Below are positions 9,587 through 18,606 of a stretch of 57,182 nt of DNA, piece by piece. The stretch's first letter is position 1; the number at the start of each line of letters is the position of its first letter. This stretch comes from Frigoribacterium sp. MEB024. Lineage in GTDB: Bacteria; Actinomycetota; Actinomycetes; Actinomycetales; Microbacteriaceae. The notes beneath the pieces are model-generated. The model worked only from the letters and a program-made list of their open reading frames with translations, had not been told where the DNA came from and ran no database searches. The position numbers were made by a program, and so were the translations under genes. The stretch is from assembly GCF_000878135.1 (NCBI RefSeq), contig NZ_JXQZ01000035.1, positions 1-57,182 of the forward strand. Direction: 5' to 3'.

Positions 9587-11400
9587 GCGGTCACCCCCGC
9601 GTCGCTCGTGGCCGAGGCGGTGGCGTCCTGCTCGAGGGCGTCCGTGCCCCGGGCGCTCTCGGCGTTCGCCGAGGGACCCGAGGAGGCGCGGGTCGCCTCG
9701 CGACGCATCGCCCGCAGACGGTGCATCACGTCGTTGCCGCCCCGACCGAACCAGTCGTGCAGCAGGAGGTACTCGGCGTAGAGCGCGTCGTACGCGTCGG
9801 CGGCCGCCTCGTCGGGAACGTAGGTCGCCCGGTCGACGCTGCCCATGGCCTCGGCCGCCGAGCGGATGTCGGGGTAGGCACCCGCGGCGACGGCGGCGTG
9901 GATGGCCGAGCCGAGGGCCGGGCCCTGCTCGCTCGTGATGGTCGAGATCGGCAGGCGCAGCACGTCGCTGTAGGTCTGCATCAGGTGGGCGTTCTTGAGC
10001 AGGCCGCCTGCGGCGATGAACTCGGTGACCGGCACGCCGGACTCCTCGAAGGCCTGCACGATGCGGCGGGTGCCGAAGGCCGTGGCCTCGAGCAGCGCGC
10101 GGTAGCCCTCTTCGGGCGTCGTGCTGAGCGTCTGGCCGACGATGACGCCGCTGAGCTCGTGGTCGACGAGCACCGAGCGGTTGCCGCTGTGCCAGTCGAG
10201 GGCGACGAGGCCGTGGGCCCCGACGGGCTGCTCGTAGGCGAGGTCGGTGAGGTGCTGGTGCACGCTCTTGCCGGCCGCCGCGGCGGCCTCGACCGACGAC
10301 TGCGGCACCTGGTTCTTCACGTACCAGGCGAAGATGTCGCCGACGCCGGACTGGCCCGCCTCGTAGCCGTAGAGCCCGTCGACGATGCCGCCGTCGACGA
10401 CGCCGCACATGCCGGGCACCTCGGCCAGTTTGTCGCCGTTCATCACGTGGCAGGTGCTCGTGCCCATGATCGCGACCATCTGGCCGGGCTGGGTGGCCTT
10501 GGCGGCCGGGGCGGTGACGTGCGCGTCGACGTTGCCGACGGCGACGGCGACGCCCTCGGGCAGTCCGGTCCAGCCGGCGGCCTCGGCGGTCAGCGTGCCC
10601 GCGACGTCGCCCAGGGCGCCGATCTCGTGCACGACCTTGGTCTCGGCGAAGTCGGCGAAGTCGGGGTTGAGTGCGGCGAGGAACTCACGGCTGGGGTACT
10701 CGCCGTCCTGGTAGATGCCCTTGTAGCCCGCCGTGCAGGCGTTGCGGACGTACCGACCGCTCAGCTGCCAGACGATCCAGTCGGCGGCCTCGACCCAGTG
10801 CTCGGTCGCGGCGTAGACCTCAGGGTCCTCTTCGAGCAGCTGCAGGCCCTTGGCGAACTCCCACTCGCTCGAGATGAGCCCGCCGTACCGGGGCAGCCAC
10901 GACTCGCCACGCGACGCAGCCAACTCGTTGATGCGGTCGGCCTGGCCCTGCGCGGCATGGTGACGCCACAGCTTGACGAAGGCGTGCGGGCGGTCGGCGA
11001 AGCGGTCGAGCTCGTTGAGCGGGGTGCCGTCGGCGGTGGTCGGCACCATGGTGCAGGCGGTGAAGTCGGTGCCAATGCCGACGACCGCGGAGGGGTCGAC
11101 GCCCGACGCGCGAAGGGCCTCGGGCACTGCGTTCTTCAGCACGTCGACGTAGTCGGACGGCACCTGCAGGGCCCAGTCGGCGGGGAGGCGCTCGCCCGTG
11201 CCGGGGAGGGTGCGGTCGACGACGGCGTGCGGGTACTCGAACGTGGCACTGGCCAGTTCGGCGCCGTCGCGGACGCGCACGACGACGGCCCGGCCGCTGA
11301 GCGTGCCGTAGTCGACGCCGACGACGTACGTGTCGGCCGACGTGCCGGCGGGGTCGGGAGCCGCGGGCGACGAGTCGGAGGGGATGGCGGTCTCAGCCAT
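9583..11400 (-). CDS. araB: L-ribulokinase
   Basis: The 605-residue FGGY-family kinase has [15 protein letters not shown] at the N-terminus, the substrate loop [11 protein letters not shown], and [19 protein letters not shown] plus [15 protein letters not shown] in the ATP-binding C-terminal half. It phosphorylates L-ribulose to L-ribulose 5-phosphate. The last 35 or so residues are a Ser/Ala-rich tail not typical of the family, and the tail begins with one copy of the dispersed GAGGAGGCGCGGGTC motif (9680-9694, read as EATRASSG). A ribosome site AAGGACG precedes the ATG. Transcription starts behind the LacI-type operator at 11423-11440. Confidence 0.96.
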   Translation of the reverse strand: MAETAIPSDSSPAAPDPAGTSADTYVVGVDYGTLSGRAVVVRVRDGAELASATFEYPHAVVDRTLPGTGERLPADWALQVPSDYVDVLKNAVPEALRASGVDPSAVVGIGTDFTACTMVPTTADGTPLNELDRFADRPHAFVKLWRHHAAQGQADRINELAASRGESWLPRYGGLISSEWEFAKGLQLLEEDPEVYAATEHWVEAADWIVWQLSGRYVRNACTAGYKGIYQDGEYPSREFLAALNPDFADFAETKVVHEIGALGDVAGTLTAEAAGWTGLPEGVAVAVGNVDAHVTAPAAKATQPGQMVAIMGTSTCHVMNGDKLAEVPGMCGVVDGGIVDGLYGYEAGQSGVGDIFAWYVKNQVPQSSVEAAAAAGKSVHQHLTDLAYEQPVGAHGLVALDWHSGNRSVLVDHELSGVIVGQTLSTTPEEGYRALLEATAFGTRRIVQAFEESGVPVTEFIAAGGLLKNAHLMQTYSDVLRLPISTITSEQGPALGSAIHAAVAAGAYPDIRSAAEAMGSVDRATYVPDEAAADAYDALYAEYLLLHDWFGRGGNDVMHRLRAMRREATRASSGPSANAESARGTDALEQDATASATSDAGVTA

Positions 11401-11422
11401 GGAACGTCCTTGTCCTGATGCG

Positions 11423-11440
11423 AAAGTGAGCGCTCACATT
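11423..11440. promoter_or_regulatory. LacI-type operator in front of araBDA
   Basis: The perfect 12-bp palindrome GTGAGCGCTCAC (11426-11437) is flanked by further A/T-rich symmetry. It lies directly downstream of the predicted -10 box, so a bound repressor would block araB transcription. The same core occurs at 17022-17037 and 19910-19925. Confidence 0.85.
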
Positions 11441-11467
11441 CTCACATGAGCGAGTGCGGCCGTGCAA
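11438..11467 (-). promoter_or_regulatory. Predicted araB promoter
   Basis: On the minus strand TTGCAC (11467-11462), an 18-bp spacer and GAGAAT (11443-11438) form a plausible sigma-70 type promoter. The -35 box lies in one arm of the hairpin that ends the repressor gene. Confidence 0.5.
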
Positions 11468-11480
11468 TGTCGCACGGCCG
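11457..11480 (-). terminator. Hairpin after the LacI-type gene
   Basis: A perfect 9-bp stem CGGCCGTGC/GCACGGCCG encloses a 6-nt loop. It lies between the repressor stop and the araB promoter, so it probably separates repressor and ara transcripts. No T-run is visible. Confidence 0.6.
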
Positions 11481-11492
11481 GGTCGGAGTCCG

Positions 11493-12482
11493 TCAGCGGG
11501 CGGGGGCCGCCGTCGACCGGCGGACCACGAGCTCGGGGTCGAGCGCCGCGACGGGCGCCTCGTCGCCGGCGAGCACCGCTTCGACGGTCGTCATGAGACG
11601 ACGTCCGAGCGCCTCGAAGTCCTGCCGCACGGTGGTCAGCGGCGGGACGAAGTGCTCGGCCTCGGGGATGTCGTCGAAGCCGACGATGCTGACGTCGCGC
11701 GGCACGACGCGACCGGCGTCGACGTAGGCGTGCACGACCCCGAGCGCCATCTGGTCGTTGCCGCAGAACACGGCCGTCACGTCGTCGCGCTCGGCCAGCT
11801 CTCGGCCGATGCGATGCCCCGAGCGCGGCGTCCAGTCTCCGCGCAGCAGCACCGTCGAGTCGACGCCGAGCCGGGCGCAGGCCTCATGCCAGCCCCGTTC
11901 GCGGTCGCGGCCGTCCATCCACCCGTCGGGTCCGGCGACGTGCGCGACGCGACGGTGCCCGAGCGACACGAGGTGCTCGACGGCGGCCTCGGCCCCGGCG
12001 GCCTGGTCGAACGACACCGTGTGGTGGCCGTCCTCGGCCTCGCTGTCGGCGGTGACGAGCGGAACCGACACCCCGGAGCGTCGCAGCACCTCGAGCGCCT
12101 CGGCGTCGGGCGCGATGAGCACGATGGCCGCCACGTTCTGGCCCACCAGCGAGTCGAGCGCCTGCCGCATGCCCAGCCGGTCGTCGACGTCGAGGGTGGC
12201 CATCGACACCTGGTACCCGGCGCGACGGGCCGCTCCGTTGAAGCCGTGCATCGTGCTGGACGGCCCGTAGAACGGGAACCCGGTGCTGATCACGCCGAGC
12301 GACCTCGTCTTGCGGCTCGCCAGGGCCCGGGCGGTCAGGCTGGGCCGGTAGTTGAGCTCGTCGATGGCGACGTCGACCTTGGCCTTGGTGGCGGGACGGA
12401 CGGTCGGGTCGCCGTTGACGACCCGCGACACGGTCTGGTGCGAGACGCCGGCCGCGGCCGCGACGTCGAAGAGGGTTGCCAC
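11493..12482 (-). CDS. LacI-family transcriptional repressor, likely of the pentose/alditol regulon
   Basis: The 329-residue protein has a LacI HTH at residues 1-25 (ATLFDVAAAAGVSHQTVSRV), the hinge helix (SLTARALASRKTRSLGV), and a periplasmic-binding-protein-like sensor domain with FCGNDQMALGV and VSIVGFDDIPEAEHFVPPLTTV. It starts with GTG and has AGGA nine bases upstream. Its place just upstream of araBDA and the shared operator GTGAGCGCTCAC suggest it represses araBDA, the ChvE-type transporter and the alditol oxidase genes, with a pentose as inducer. I see no operator copy in its own upstream region. Confidence 0.9.
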   Translation of the reverse strand: MATLFDVAAAAGVSHQTVSRVVNGDPTVRPATKAKVDVAIDELNYRPSLTARALASRKTRSLGVISTGFPFYGPSSTMHGFNGAARRAGYQVSMATLDVDDRLGMRQALDSLVGQNVAAIVLIAPDAEALEVLRRSGVSVPLVTADSEAEDGHHTVSFDQAAGAEAAVEHLVSLGHRRVAHVAGPDGWMDGRDRERGWHEACARLGVDSTVLLRGDWTPRSGHRIGRELAERDDVTAVFCGNDQMALGVVHAYVDAGRVVPRDVSIVGFDDIPEAEHFVPPLTTVRQDFEALGRRLMTTVEAVLAGDEAPVAALDPELVVRRSTAAPAR

Positions 12483-12585
12483 GAGGTGATCCTAGTTCGG
12501 TTCGGTTTTCGGGACGTCGGTGTCCTGCGCGGCCGACCCGCGCCTCCTGCGGTCTGGTCGGTGCCCGCCGGGGCGGGGAGACGAG

Positions 12586-12619
12586 GAGGCGCGGCTCCCG
12601 TGACCGGGAACCGCGCCTC
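12586..12619 (-). terminator. Terminator hairpin of the sugar transporter operon
   Basis: The 15-bp arms (12586-12600 and 12605-12619) pair with one mismatch around the loop TGAC, just past the mmsB stop. The left arm begins with the dispersed motif core GAGGCGCGG. A single reverse copy of the motif lies at 12535-12548. Confidence 0.8.
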
Positions 12620-12640
12620 TTCGCGGGATGGTGCGGCTCG

Positions 12641-13909
12641 TTACTTGCCGGAGGAGGCGGCGCGACGCTTGTTGAAGACGTCGAACGCGACCGCGGCGAG
12701 CAGCACGAGGCCCTTGATCAGGGACTGGTACTCGGTGCCGACACCGAGGATCGAGAGGCCGTTGTTCAGGATGCCGATGATCAGACCACCGATGATCGCG
12801 CCGGTGACCGTTCCGATGCCACCCGTGACGGCGGCGCCGCCGATGAAGACGGCCGCGATGGCGTCGAGCTCGAATCCAGTTCCAGCGCTGGACGCCGCGA
12901 GGTTCAGCTGGGCCGTGAAGACGACTCCGGCGAGGGCGGCGATGACGCCCATGTTGACGAAGAGCAGGAAGGTGACGCGCTTGGTCTTGACACCCGACAG
13001 CTCGGCGGCGTGCACGTTGCCGCCGATCGCGTAGACGTGACGACCGAAGACCGAGTTCTTCATCACAGTCGAGTAGACGACGACGAGCACGGCGAGGATG
13101 ACCAGCACGATCGGGGTGCCCGAGTAGCTCGCGAGCAGGAATCCGACGTACATGACGAGCGCGACGGTGAAGACCAGCTTGGTGACGAACCAGACGAAGG
13201 GCTCGTCCTCGAGCTGGTATTTACGACGCGTCGCCCGACCACGGAGGCCGGTGCCGATCAGGGCGACCGAGGCCACAGCGCCGAGGATGAGCGTCAGCGG
13301 CTCGTACCCGGTCGTGCCGAACGCCGGCAGGAAGCCCGAACCGATGTCACGGAACCCCTGGGGGAACGACGAGATCTGCGTGCTCTGCAGCGCGATCTGG
13401 GCGGCACCACGGAAGGCGAGCATGCCGGCCAGGGTGACGATGAACGCCGGGATGCCGAAGTAGGCGATCCAGAAGCCTTGCCAGGCCCCGACCAGGGCAC
13501 CGAGCACGAGGCAGAGCACCACGGCGAGCGGCCAGGGCAGGCCCCACTGCGTGATCATCACGCCGGCCATCGCACCGGTGAAGGCGACGATGGACCCGAC
13601 CGAGAGGTCGATGTGGCCGGCGATGATGACCATCACCATGCCGATGGCCAGGATCAGGATGTAGCTGTTCTGGACCACCAGGTTCGACACGTTGATCGGC
13701 GCCAGGGTGATGCCGTTCGTGGTGATCTGGAAGAACAGCACGATCACGATCAGCGCGATGAACAGGCCGATCTGGCGCAGTTGTCCGCCGAGGTACGAGA
13801 CGGCACCCGTGATCGGGTTGCCACCCGAACCGGACTGCGGCTGACGGGAGGTGGGCGACCCGCCCGTGGGCTTCGGGTCGGTGGCCTGGGTGGGGCTAGG
13901 CGCGCTCAT
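12641..13909 (-). CDS. mmsB: Multiple-monosaccharide ABC transporter permease (GguB/MmsB)
   Basis: The 422-residue protein has a Pro/Gly/Ser-rich cytoplasmic N-terminus of about 35 residues, then some ten membrane helices. The segment [26 protein letters not shown] is the hallmark of RbsC/XylH-type permeases, and the coupling loop is in [21 protein letters not shown]. Longer members like this with the extra loop (about 210-240) pair with ChvE. It overlaps the ATPase gene by 14 bp. It imports pentoses and related sugars together with the next two genes. Confidence 0.93.
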   Translation of the reverse strand: MSAPSPTQATDPKPTGGSPTSRQPQSGSGGNPITGAVSYLGGQLRQIGLFIALIVIVLFFQITTNGITLAPINVSNLVVQNSYILILAIGMVMVIIAGHIDLSVGSIVAFTGAMAGVMITQWGLPWPLAVVLCLVLGALVGAWQGFWIAYFGIPAFIVTLAGMLAFRGAAQIALQSTQISSFPQGFRDIGSGFLPAFGTTGYEPLTLILGAVASVALIGTGLRGRATRRKYQLEDEPFVWFVTKLVFTVALVMYVGFLLASYSGTPIVLVILAVLVVVYSTVMKNSVFGRHVYAIGGNVHAAELSGVKTKRVTFLLFVNMGVIAALAGVVFTAQLNLAASSAGTGFELDAIAAVFIGGAAVTGGIGTVTGAIIGGLIIGILNNGLSILGVGTEYQSLIKGLVLLAAVAFDVFNKRRAASSGK

Positions 13910-15446
13910 TGACGGGGCTCTCTCGTTCGAGGGTCATGTACTTCAGGAGGAATTCGGGGGTCGCCTCGGCGATCGGCACGTCGGCCGTGATGCGCCCCTC
14001 CGAGAGGGTGTAGATGCGGTCGCAGATGCCCAGCAGTTCGGGGAGCTCGGACGAGATGACGATGACGCCCTTGCCCGCGTCCGCGAGCTGGTTGATGATC
14101 GTGTAGATCTCGTACTTGGCACCGACGTCGATGCCGCGGGTGGGCTCGTCGAGGATCAGCACGTCCGGGTCGGCGTACATCCACTTGGACAGCACGACCT
14201 TCTGCTGGTTGCCGCCCGAGAGCTTTCCGGTCACGGCGGCCACGGTGGGCGCCTTGATGTTCATGCTCTTGCGGAAGCGCTCGGCGACGGTGCTCTCTTC
14301 GGACCGGTTGACGAAACCCCAGTTCGCGAGCTTGGAGAGCGCCGAACCCGAGACGTTGCGGGTGATGTCGTCGATCAGGTTGAGGCCGTACTTCTTGCGG
14401 TCCTCGGTGGCATAGGCGATGCCGGCCGCGATCGCCTTGCTGACGGTCGAGGTGTCGACCTTTTCGCCGCGCTTGTAGACGGTGCCCGAGATGCCGGTGC
14501 CGTAGCTCTTGCCGAAGACGCTCATCGCGAGCTCGGTTCGTCCGGCGCCCATCAGCCCGGCGATGCCGACGATCTCGCCGGCCTTCACGCTGAGGTTGGC
14601 CTGGTGGATGATCTCGCGCGTCGCGTCGAGGGGGTGGTGGACGGTCCAGTCCTCGATGCGCAGCAGCTCGGCGCCGACCTTCGACTCGTGGGCCGGGTAG
14701 CGGCTCTCGAGGTCGCGACCGACCATGCCTTTGATGATGCGATCTTCGGACACTTCGCCGGCGTGCATGTCGAGGGTCTCGATGGTCTTGCCGTCGCGGA
14801 TGATCGTCACCTTGTCGGCGATCGCCTTGATCTCGTTCAGCTTGTGGCTGATGATGATCGACGTGATGCCCTGGGCCTGCAGGCTCTTGATCAGGTCGAG
14901 CAGGTGGGCCGAGTCGTCGTCGTTGAGGGCGGCGGTCGGCTCGTCGAGGATCAAGATCTTCACGCGCTTCGAGAGCGCCTTGGCGATCTCGACCAGCTGC
15001 TGCTTGCCGACTCCGATGTCGACCACCTTGGTGATCGGGTTGTCGCGCAGGCCGACGCGGGCCAGCAGACCGGCGGCGTCGAGGTTGGTCTTGTTCCAGT
15101 CGATGAAGCCGCCCTTGGACTGCTCGTTGCCGAGGAAGATGTTCTCGGCGATCGACAGGAAGGGGCTGAGAGCGAGCTCTTGGTGGATGATGACGACGCC
15201 CGCGGCCTCGGAGTCGTTGATGTTCTTGAAGTCGACGGGCTGACCGTCGAGCAGGATCTGTCCGTCGAACGAGCCGTGCGGGTAGACACCCGAGAGCACC
15301 TTCATCAGCGTCGACTTGCCGGCGCCGTTCTCGCCGCAGATCGCGTGGACCTGGCCACGCTCGACCTCGAGCGTGACGTCCTGCAGGGCCTTGACGCCGG
15401 GGAACGTCTTGGTGATCTCCCGCATCTCGAGGATCGTGTTCGCCAC
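13896..15446 (-). CDS. mmsA: Multiple-monosaccharide ABC transporter ATP-binding protein (GguA/MmsA)
   Basis: The 516-residue protein has two ABC modules, as usual for the carbohydrate CUT2 family. The first has Walker [10 protein letters not shown], signature-like [15 protein letters not shown] and Walker [12 protein letters not shown]. The second has a degenerate Walker A (GLMGAGRTE), the signature [11 protein letters not shown] and Walker [16 protein letters not shown] start at 15446. A hairpin lies between this gene and the binding-protein gene upstream, so its transcript level may be lower than that of chvE. Confidence 0.95.
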   Translation of the reverse strand: MANTILEMREITKTFPGVKALQDVTLEVERGQVHAICGENGAGKSTLMKVLSGVYPHGSFDGQILLDGQPVDFKNINDSEAAGVVIIHQELALSPFLSIAENIFLGNEQSKGGFIDWNKTNLDAAGLLARVGLRDNPITKVVDIGVGKQQLVEIAKALSKRVKILILDEPTAALNDDDSAHLLDLIKSLQAQGITSIIISHKLNEIKAIADKVTIIRDGKTIETLDMHAGEVSEDRIIKGMVGRDLESRYPAHESKVGAELLRIEDWTVHHPLDATREIIHQANLSVKAGEIVGIAGLMGAGRTELAMSVFGKSYGTGISGTVYKRGEKVDTSTVSKAIAAGIAYATEDRKKYGLNLIDDITRNVSGSALSKLANWGFVNRSEESTVAERFRKSMNIKAPTVAAVTGKLSGGNQQKVVLSKWMYADPDVLILDEPTRGIDVGAKYEIYTIINQLADAGKGVIVISSELPELLGICDRIYTLSEGRITADVPIAEATPEFLLKYMTLERESPVNERA

Positions 15447-15495
15447 GTGTTCCTTCTTCCGTGTGTCGGGTGGGTGCCGCTGGGGAGCAGAGAGA

Positions 15496-15530
15496 CGAGG
15501 AGGCGCTGGTCGGCGACCGGCGCCTCCTCG
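15496..15530 (-). terminator. Intra-operon hairpin between chvE and mmsA
   Basis: The 16-bp arms CGAGGAGGCGCTGGTC / GACCGGCGCCTCCTCG pair around a 3-nt loop. The arms are two inverted copies of the dispersed motif. Placed after the binding-protein gene, it could partly end or stabilise the transcript, giving excess binding protein. Confidence 0.7.
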
Positions 15531-15549
15531 GTTCTCGCAGGGGAGGGAC

Positions 15550-16704
15550 CTACTTGAGGTCGGCCTCGGTGTAGTAGCCGCTGTCGATCAGGACCTTCTT
15601 GTAGTTGTCCTTGGTGACGATGGTCGGCTGGAAGAGGAAGGTCGGGACGACCTTCTCGCCGTTGTCGTACGTCTTGTCGTCGTTCGTCTCGGGCGTCTTG
15701 CCGGTCAGCAGGTCGTCAGCCATCAGCACGGACTGGTCGGCGAGCTGGCGGGTGTCCTTGTAGATCGTCGAGTACTGCTGACCCTCGATGATCGACTTGA
15801 CCGAGGCGGCCTCGGCGTCCTGGCCGGTGATGACCGGCAGGGCGTCACTGGCGTAGCCAGCGCCCTCGAGGGCCGAGATGATGCCGATCGAGATGCCGTC
15901 GTAGGGCGAGAGCACGCCGTCGAGCTTGGTGCCGCCCGAGTAGGTCGAGGCGATCAGGTTCTGCATGCGGGCCTTGGCGGTGGCGGGGTCCCACTGCTGC
16001 GTCGCGGCCTGCGTGAACTGGTCCTGACCGGAGCCGATCGTCAGCGAGCCGTCTTCGATGTAGGGCTTGAGGGTGTCCATCGCGCCGTTGAAGAAGAAGG
16101 TCGCGTTGTTGTCGTCGGGGCTGCCGGCGAAGACCTCGATGGTCTTGGGCGAGGCGCCGTCGACCTTCTTGCCGTCGGCGTCGGCGAGGCCGAGACCGGT
16201 CAGCAGGCTGGTGCCCTGGTCGACGCCGACCTTGTAGTTGTCGAACGAGACGTAGTAGTCGACGTTCTCGTTGCCGGTCAGCAGGCGGTCGTACGAGATG
16301 ACCTTGATGCCGGCCTTGGCGGCCGAGTCGAGCTGGTCGCTGAGCGAGCCACCGTCGATCGAGGCGACGATGAGCACCTTGGCGCCCTTGGTGATCATGT
16401 TGCTGATCTGCTGGACCTGCTGGGGGATCTTGTTGTCGGCGTACTCGAGGTCGACCTTGTATCCCTTGTCTTCCAGGGCACTCTTGACGGCGTCGCCGTC
16501 CTTGATCCAGCGCTCGGACACCTTGGTGGGCATCGCGACGCCGACCAGCGCACCGGCGTTGTCGCCGCTGCTGCTGCCGCCGGCGTCACCGCCGCGTCCG
16601 CCGCCGCCGCCGGAGCAGGCGGCCAGGGAGAATGCCATGCCGACGGCGACGATGCCGACGAGGAGCTTTTTCTTCACGGTTGTTCCATTCGTGTCAGGTG
16701 TCAT
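15550..16704 (-). CDS. chvE: ChvE-type sugar-binding lipoprotein
   Basis: The 384-residue protein starts with a lipoprotein signal: KKK, a hydrophobic run, then the lipobox LAAC near residue 30, followed by a Gly/Ser linker. The mature part has [35 protein letters not shown] and [13 protein letters not shown], typical of ChvE (arabinose, xylose, galactose and other monosaccharides). It is anchored outside the membrane and feeds mmsAB. Start ATG 16704 gives [13 protein letters not shown]. The GTG at the Val before KKK is an equally good signal-peptide start. The promoter and operator lie about 330 bp upstream, so the leader is unusually long. Confidence 0.93.
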   Translation of the reverse strand: MTPDTNGTTVKKKLLVGIVAVGMAFSLAACSGGGGGRGGDAGGSSSGDNAGALVGVAMPTKVSERWIKDGDAVKSALEDKGYKVDLEYADNKIPQQVQQISNMITKGAKVLIVASIDGGSLSDQLDSAAKAGIKVISYDRLLTGNENVDYYVSFDNYKVGVDQGTSLLTGLGLADADGKKVDGASPKTIEVFAGSPDDNNATFFFNGAMDTLKPYIEDGSLTIGSGQDQFTQAATQQWDPATAKARMQNLIASTYSGGTKLDGVLSPYDGISIGIISALEGAGYASDALPVITGQDAEAASVKSIIEGQQYSTIYKDTRQLADQSVLMADDLLTGKTPETNDDKTYDNGEKVVPTFLFQPTIVTKDNYKKVLIDSGYYTEADLK

Positions 16705-16839
16705 CTCGACGGCGTCGTCGATGACGGGTGATGGTGCTGTGAGGGGATCTCTGTGGTGCGGGCGCTCGACGGCTCGGGTGGCCGGGGATGCGCCGGGCCG
16801 ACGGGTGCGCGAGGCCTGCCCGTCGGGGCTGAGGGGACG

Positions 16840-16929
16840 TCAGGCCGGAGCGGCCGCGAGGAGGCGCGGGGCGGGCGACGTGCGGACGGCCCGGTGGGCG
16901 GCCGGGCGGCGGAGGGAGGAGCTGTTCAC
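16840..16929 (-). CDS. Possible 29-residue leader ORF in the chvE leader
   Basis: A GTG at 16929 is preceded by GAAGAGGT at good distance and opens a 29-codon frame (begins MNSSSLRRPAAH) that ends in TGA at 16840. Nearly every codon ends in G or C. It lies between the promoter at 17053 and chvE. The frame includes one copy of the dispersed motif (16858-16872). The surrounding DNA is so GC-rich that codon bias is weak evidence. No function can be given. Confidence 0.25.
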   Translation of the reverse strand: MNSSSLRRPAAHRAVRTSPAPRLLAAAPA

Positions 16930-17021
16930 GGTTGACCTCTTCGTCAGGAAACGTGTGGCTGGGGTGTCGCGGAGTGGAGCGGGATGGCCCGTCACGAGGA
17001 CGGTCGAGCGCTGACCTGAGA

Positions 17022-17037
17022 ATGTGAGCGCTCACAT
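17022..17037. promoter_or_regulatory. LacI-type operator in front of chvE-mmsA-mmsB
   Basis: A perfect 16-bp palindrome ATGTGAGCGCTCACAT with the same core as the araB operator. It lies about 16 bp downstream of the -10 box, over the start of the transcript, as expected for repression. Confidence 0.88.
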
Positions 17038-17052
17038 CGGTGGTGCTGGGCA

Positions 17053-17081
17053 ATACTGAACGAGGTCCAGGTGCTTGTCAA
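17053..17081 (-). promoter_or_regulatory. Predicted strong promoter of chvE-mmsA-mmsB
   Basis: On the minus strand a consensus TTGACA (17081-17076), a 17-bp spacer and CAGTAT (17058-17053). This is the best sigma-70-like promoter in the window. The predicted transcript starts near 17046, leaving a leader of about 340 nt before chvE. Confidence 0.75.
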
Positions 17082-17172
17082 GTCGGTTCGTGCCCGGCGT
17101 GTCGCGACATGATTTACACGTTCGCCACACGCCGTTCACGCGCGTGAGCGGTCGTCACGTCACAGTGTGCGC

Positions 17173-17475
17173 ATGATCACCGCGACCGCGACCGTCCACA
17201 CGGCGTACGACGCCGCCGGCCTGTTCTGGTTGTCGCGCCGCCTGCTCGCCGAGCACCGTGCCGCGCGGGTCGACGAGGGCCAGTACCTCGTGCAGCTCGC
17301 CGATGCCGGAACCGTGCTGCTCACCGAGCTGCCCGAGGCGCTGCGGTTCGACGTCGTCGTCCGGGACGAGCTGACCGCCCGCCGCACGCGTCGCGCCCTC
17401 GAGGCCGCCCTCGAGCGCTGCCTGCCCGGCACGGTCTCGGCCATGACCTGGCAGACCGAACCCGTCGCCGTCTGA
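17173..17475 (+). CDS. Small conserved-looking protein of unknown function
   Basis: It encodes about 100 residues (MITATATVHTAYDAAGLFWLSRRLLAEHRAARVDEGQ, key part only) with a mix of helix and strand and no membrane segment. A GTG two codons earlier (17167) is an alternative start. No clear ribosome site is visible, so it may be leaderless. Codon bias is strong. It lies alone, divergent from chvE, and ends before the inverted repeat at 17489. I do not recognise the family. Confidence 0.65.
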   Translation: MITATATVHTAYDAAGLFWLSRRLLAEHRAARVDEGQYLVQLADAGTVLLTELPEALRFDVVVRDELTARRTRRALEAALERCLPGTVSAMTWQTEPVAV

Positions 17476-17488
17476 GGGCGGCCCGGCG

Positions 17489-17552
17489 CGACACCCCCGA
17501 ACCAGCGCGACTCCCCGGGTTCGTGGGGTGTCGTGCTGGTTCGGAGGTGTCG
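17489..17552. terminator. Inverted repeat between convergent genes
   Basis: The 28-bp arms (17489-17516 and 17525-17552) pair with three mismatches around an 8-nt loop. Each arm carries a CGACxCC unit twice. It lies between the small gene ending at 17475 and the convergent mutarotase. Confidence 0.7.
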
Positions 17553-17559
17553 GGCCGCG

Positions 17560-18606
17560 CTAGAACGCGGCGATGGTCCAGCTCGCCGAGTGGGCCTCGC
17601 CCGGGGCGAGCAGTACGAGGTCGTCACCCGAGTTGAAGGCGTCCGGCGGACAGGTCATCGGCTCGACGGCCAACCCGACCCGGTCGTTCTCGGGCTCGGG
17701 GCGATCGGCGGTGTGCACCTGCACCCAGGGCAACTCGGCACCCCACGACATGGTGACGCCGTGCCCGTCGCGCGCGGTGACCGTGGCGGTGACCCGCGCC
17801 TCCTGTGCGGGGCCGCCCGCGCCGTCGACCGCGGTGAACGCGAGGTCGGTGAAGGCGTGGTCGACGAAGAGGTCGCCGATCGCGTGCCCGTCGCGGAAGT
17901 CGAAGCCGTCACGGTCGCCGACCGGCCGCGTGCCGACGGGCACGAGGCGGTCGTCGGTCACCTCGAGGTAGCTCGCGGCGGGCAACGTGAACGACCAGTC
18001 GTCGACGCGGCCCTCGCCGGCGACGAGGTAGGGGTGCGGCGCGGTGCCGTAGGGGGCGACGCCCGTGCCCGCGTTGCGGGCCGTGACGGTCGTGGTGAGC
18101 CCGTCGTCGGTCAGCTCGTAGACGACCGACAGCGCCAGTCGCCACGGGTAGCCGTCGCTCGGCACGAGCACGAACGAGGCCGAGGCCCTCGCGGCCTGGG
18201 CCTGGTCGATCGTCCAGTCGGCCCAGTGGGCCAGGCCGTGCAGGGCGTGGCCGCGTTCGACCTCGTTGAGCGGCAGCTGGTGCTCCACCCCGTCGCGCTC
18301 GTATCGGCCGTCGGTCACGCGGTTGGGCCACGGGGCGAGCAGCGCCCCGCGGAAGCCCGGTCGCACCTCGTCGGCGGCGAACGGCACGACCAGGTCGCGG
18401 CCCTCGAAGGTGAGGGTGCGCAGCGTGGCCCCGACCCCGGCGATCTCGGCCCGGTAGCCAGCACGCTCGAGCACGACCTGCGCACCCGAGACCGGCACCG
18501 GCGACGTGACGAGCCTCGCGGTCGGTGGCGCACCCGGTGCGGGCTCGACGACGGGGGGCGTGGTGCCGGGCGGCGGCACCGAGGCGACGGGGGTGGGCTC
18601 AGACAT
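17560..18606 (-). CDS. Aldose 1-epimerase (mutarotase), GalM family
   Basis: The 348-residue protein has a Pro-rich N-terminal extension of about 35 residues, then a galactose-mutarotase-like fold: LLAPWPNRVTDGRY, NEVERGHALHGLAHWADW (the catalytic-type His pair), YGTAPHPYLVAGEG and a C-terminal VGLAVEPMTCPPDAFNSGDDLVLLAPGE. The final Glu of AVEPM is the expected base. It interconverts sugar anomers. The ATG at 18606 overlaps the alditol oxidase stop by 8 bp, so both are made together. The dispersed motif at 17791-17804 encodes QEARVT in a surface-type loop. Confidence 0.85.
   Translation of the reverse strand: MSEPTPVASVPPPGTTPPVVEPAPGAPPTARLVTSPVPVSGAQVVLERAGYRAEIAGVGATLRTLTFEGRDLVVPFAADEVRPGFRGALLAPWPNRVTDGRYERDGVEHQLPLNEVERGHALHGLAHWADWTIDQAQAARASASFVLVPSDGYPWRLALSVVYELTDDGLTTTVTARNAGTGVAPYGTAPHPYLVAGEGRVDDWSFTLPAASYLEVTDDRLVPVGTRPVGDRDGFDFRDGHAIGDLFVDHAFTDLAFTAVDGAGGPAQEARVTATVTARDGHGVTMSWGAELPWVQVHTADRPEPENDRVGLAVEPMTCPPDAFNSGDDLVLLAPGEAHSASWTIAAF

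Noticed and set aside
9721-11418. Long open frame opposite araB (and similar ones opposite mmsA, mmsB and the surface protein)
   Set aside because: Such mirror frames arise from the high GC at third codon positions. The products are Gly/Arg/Asp/Val-rich and match no family, while the opposite strand codes clear enzymes.
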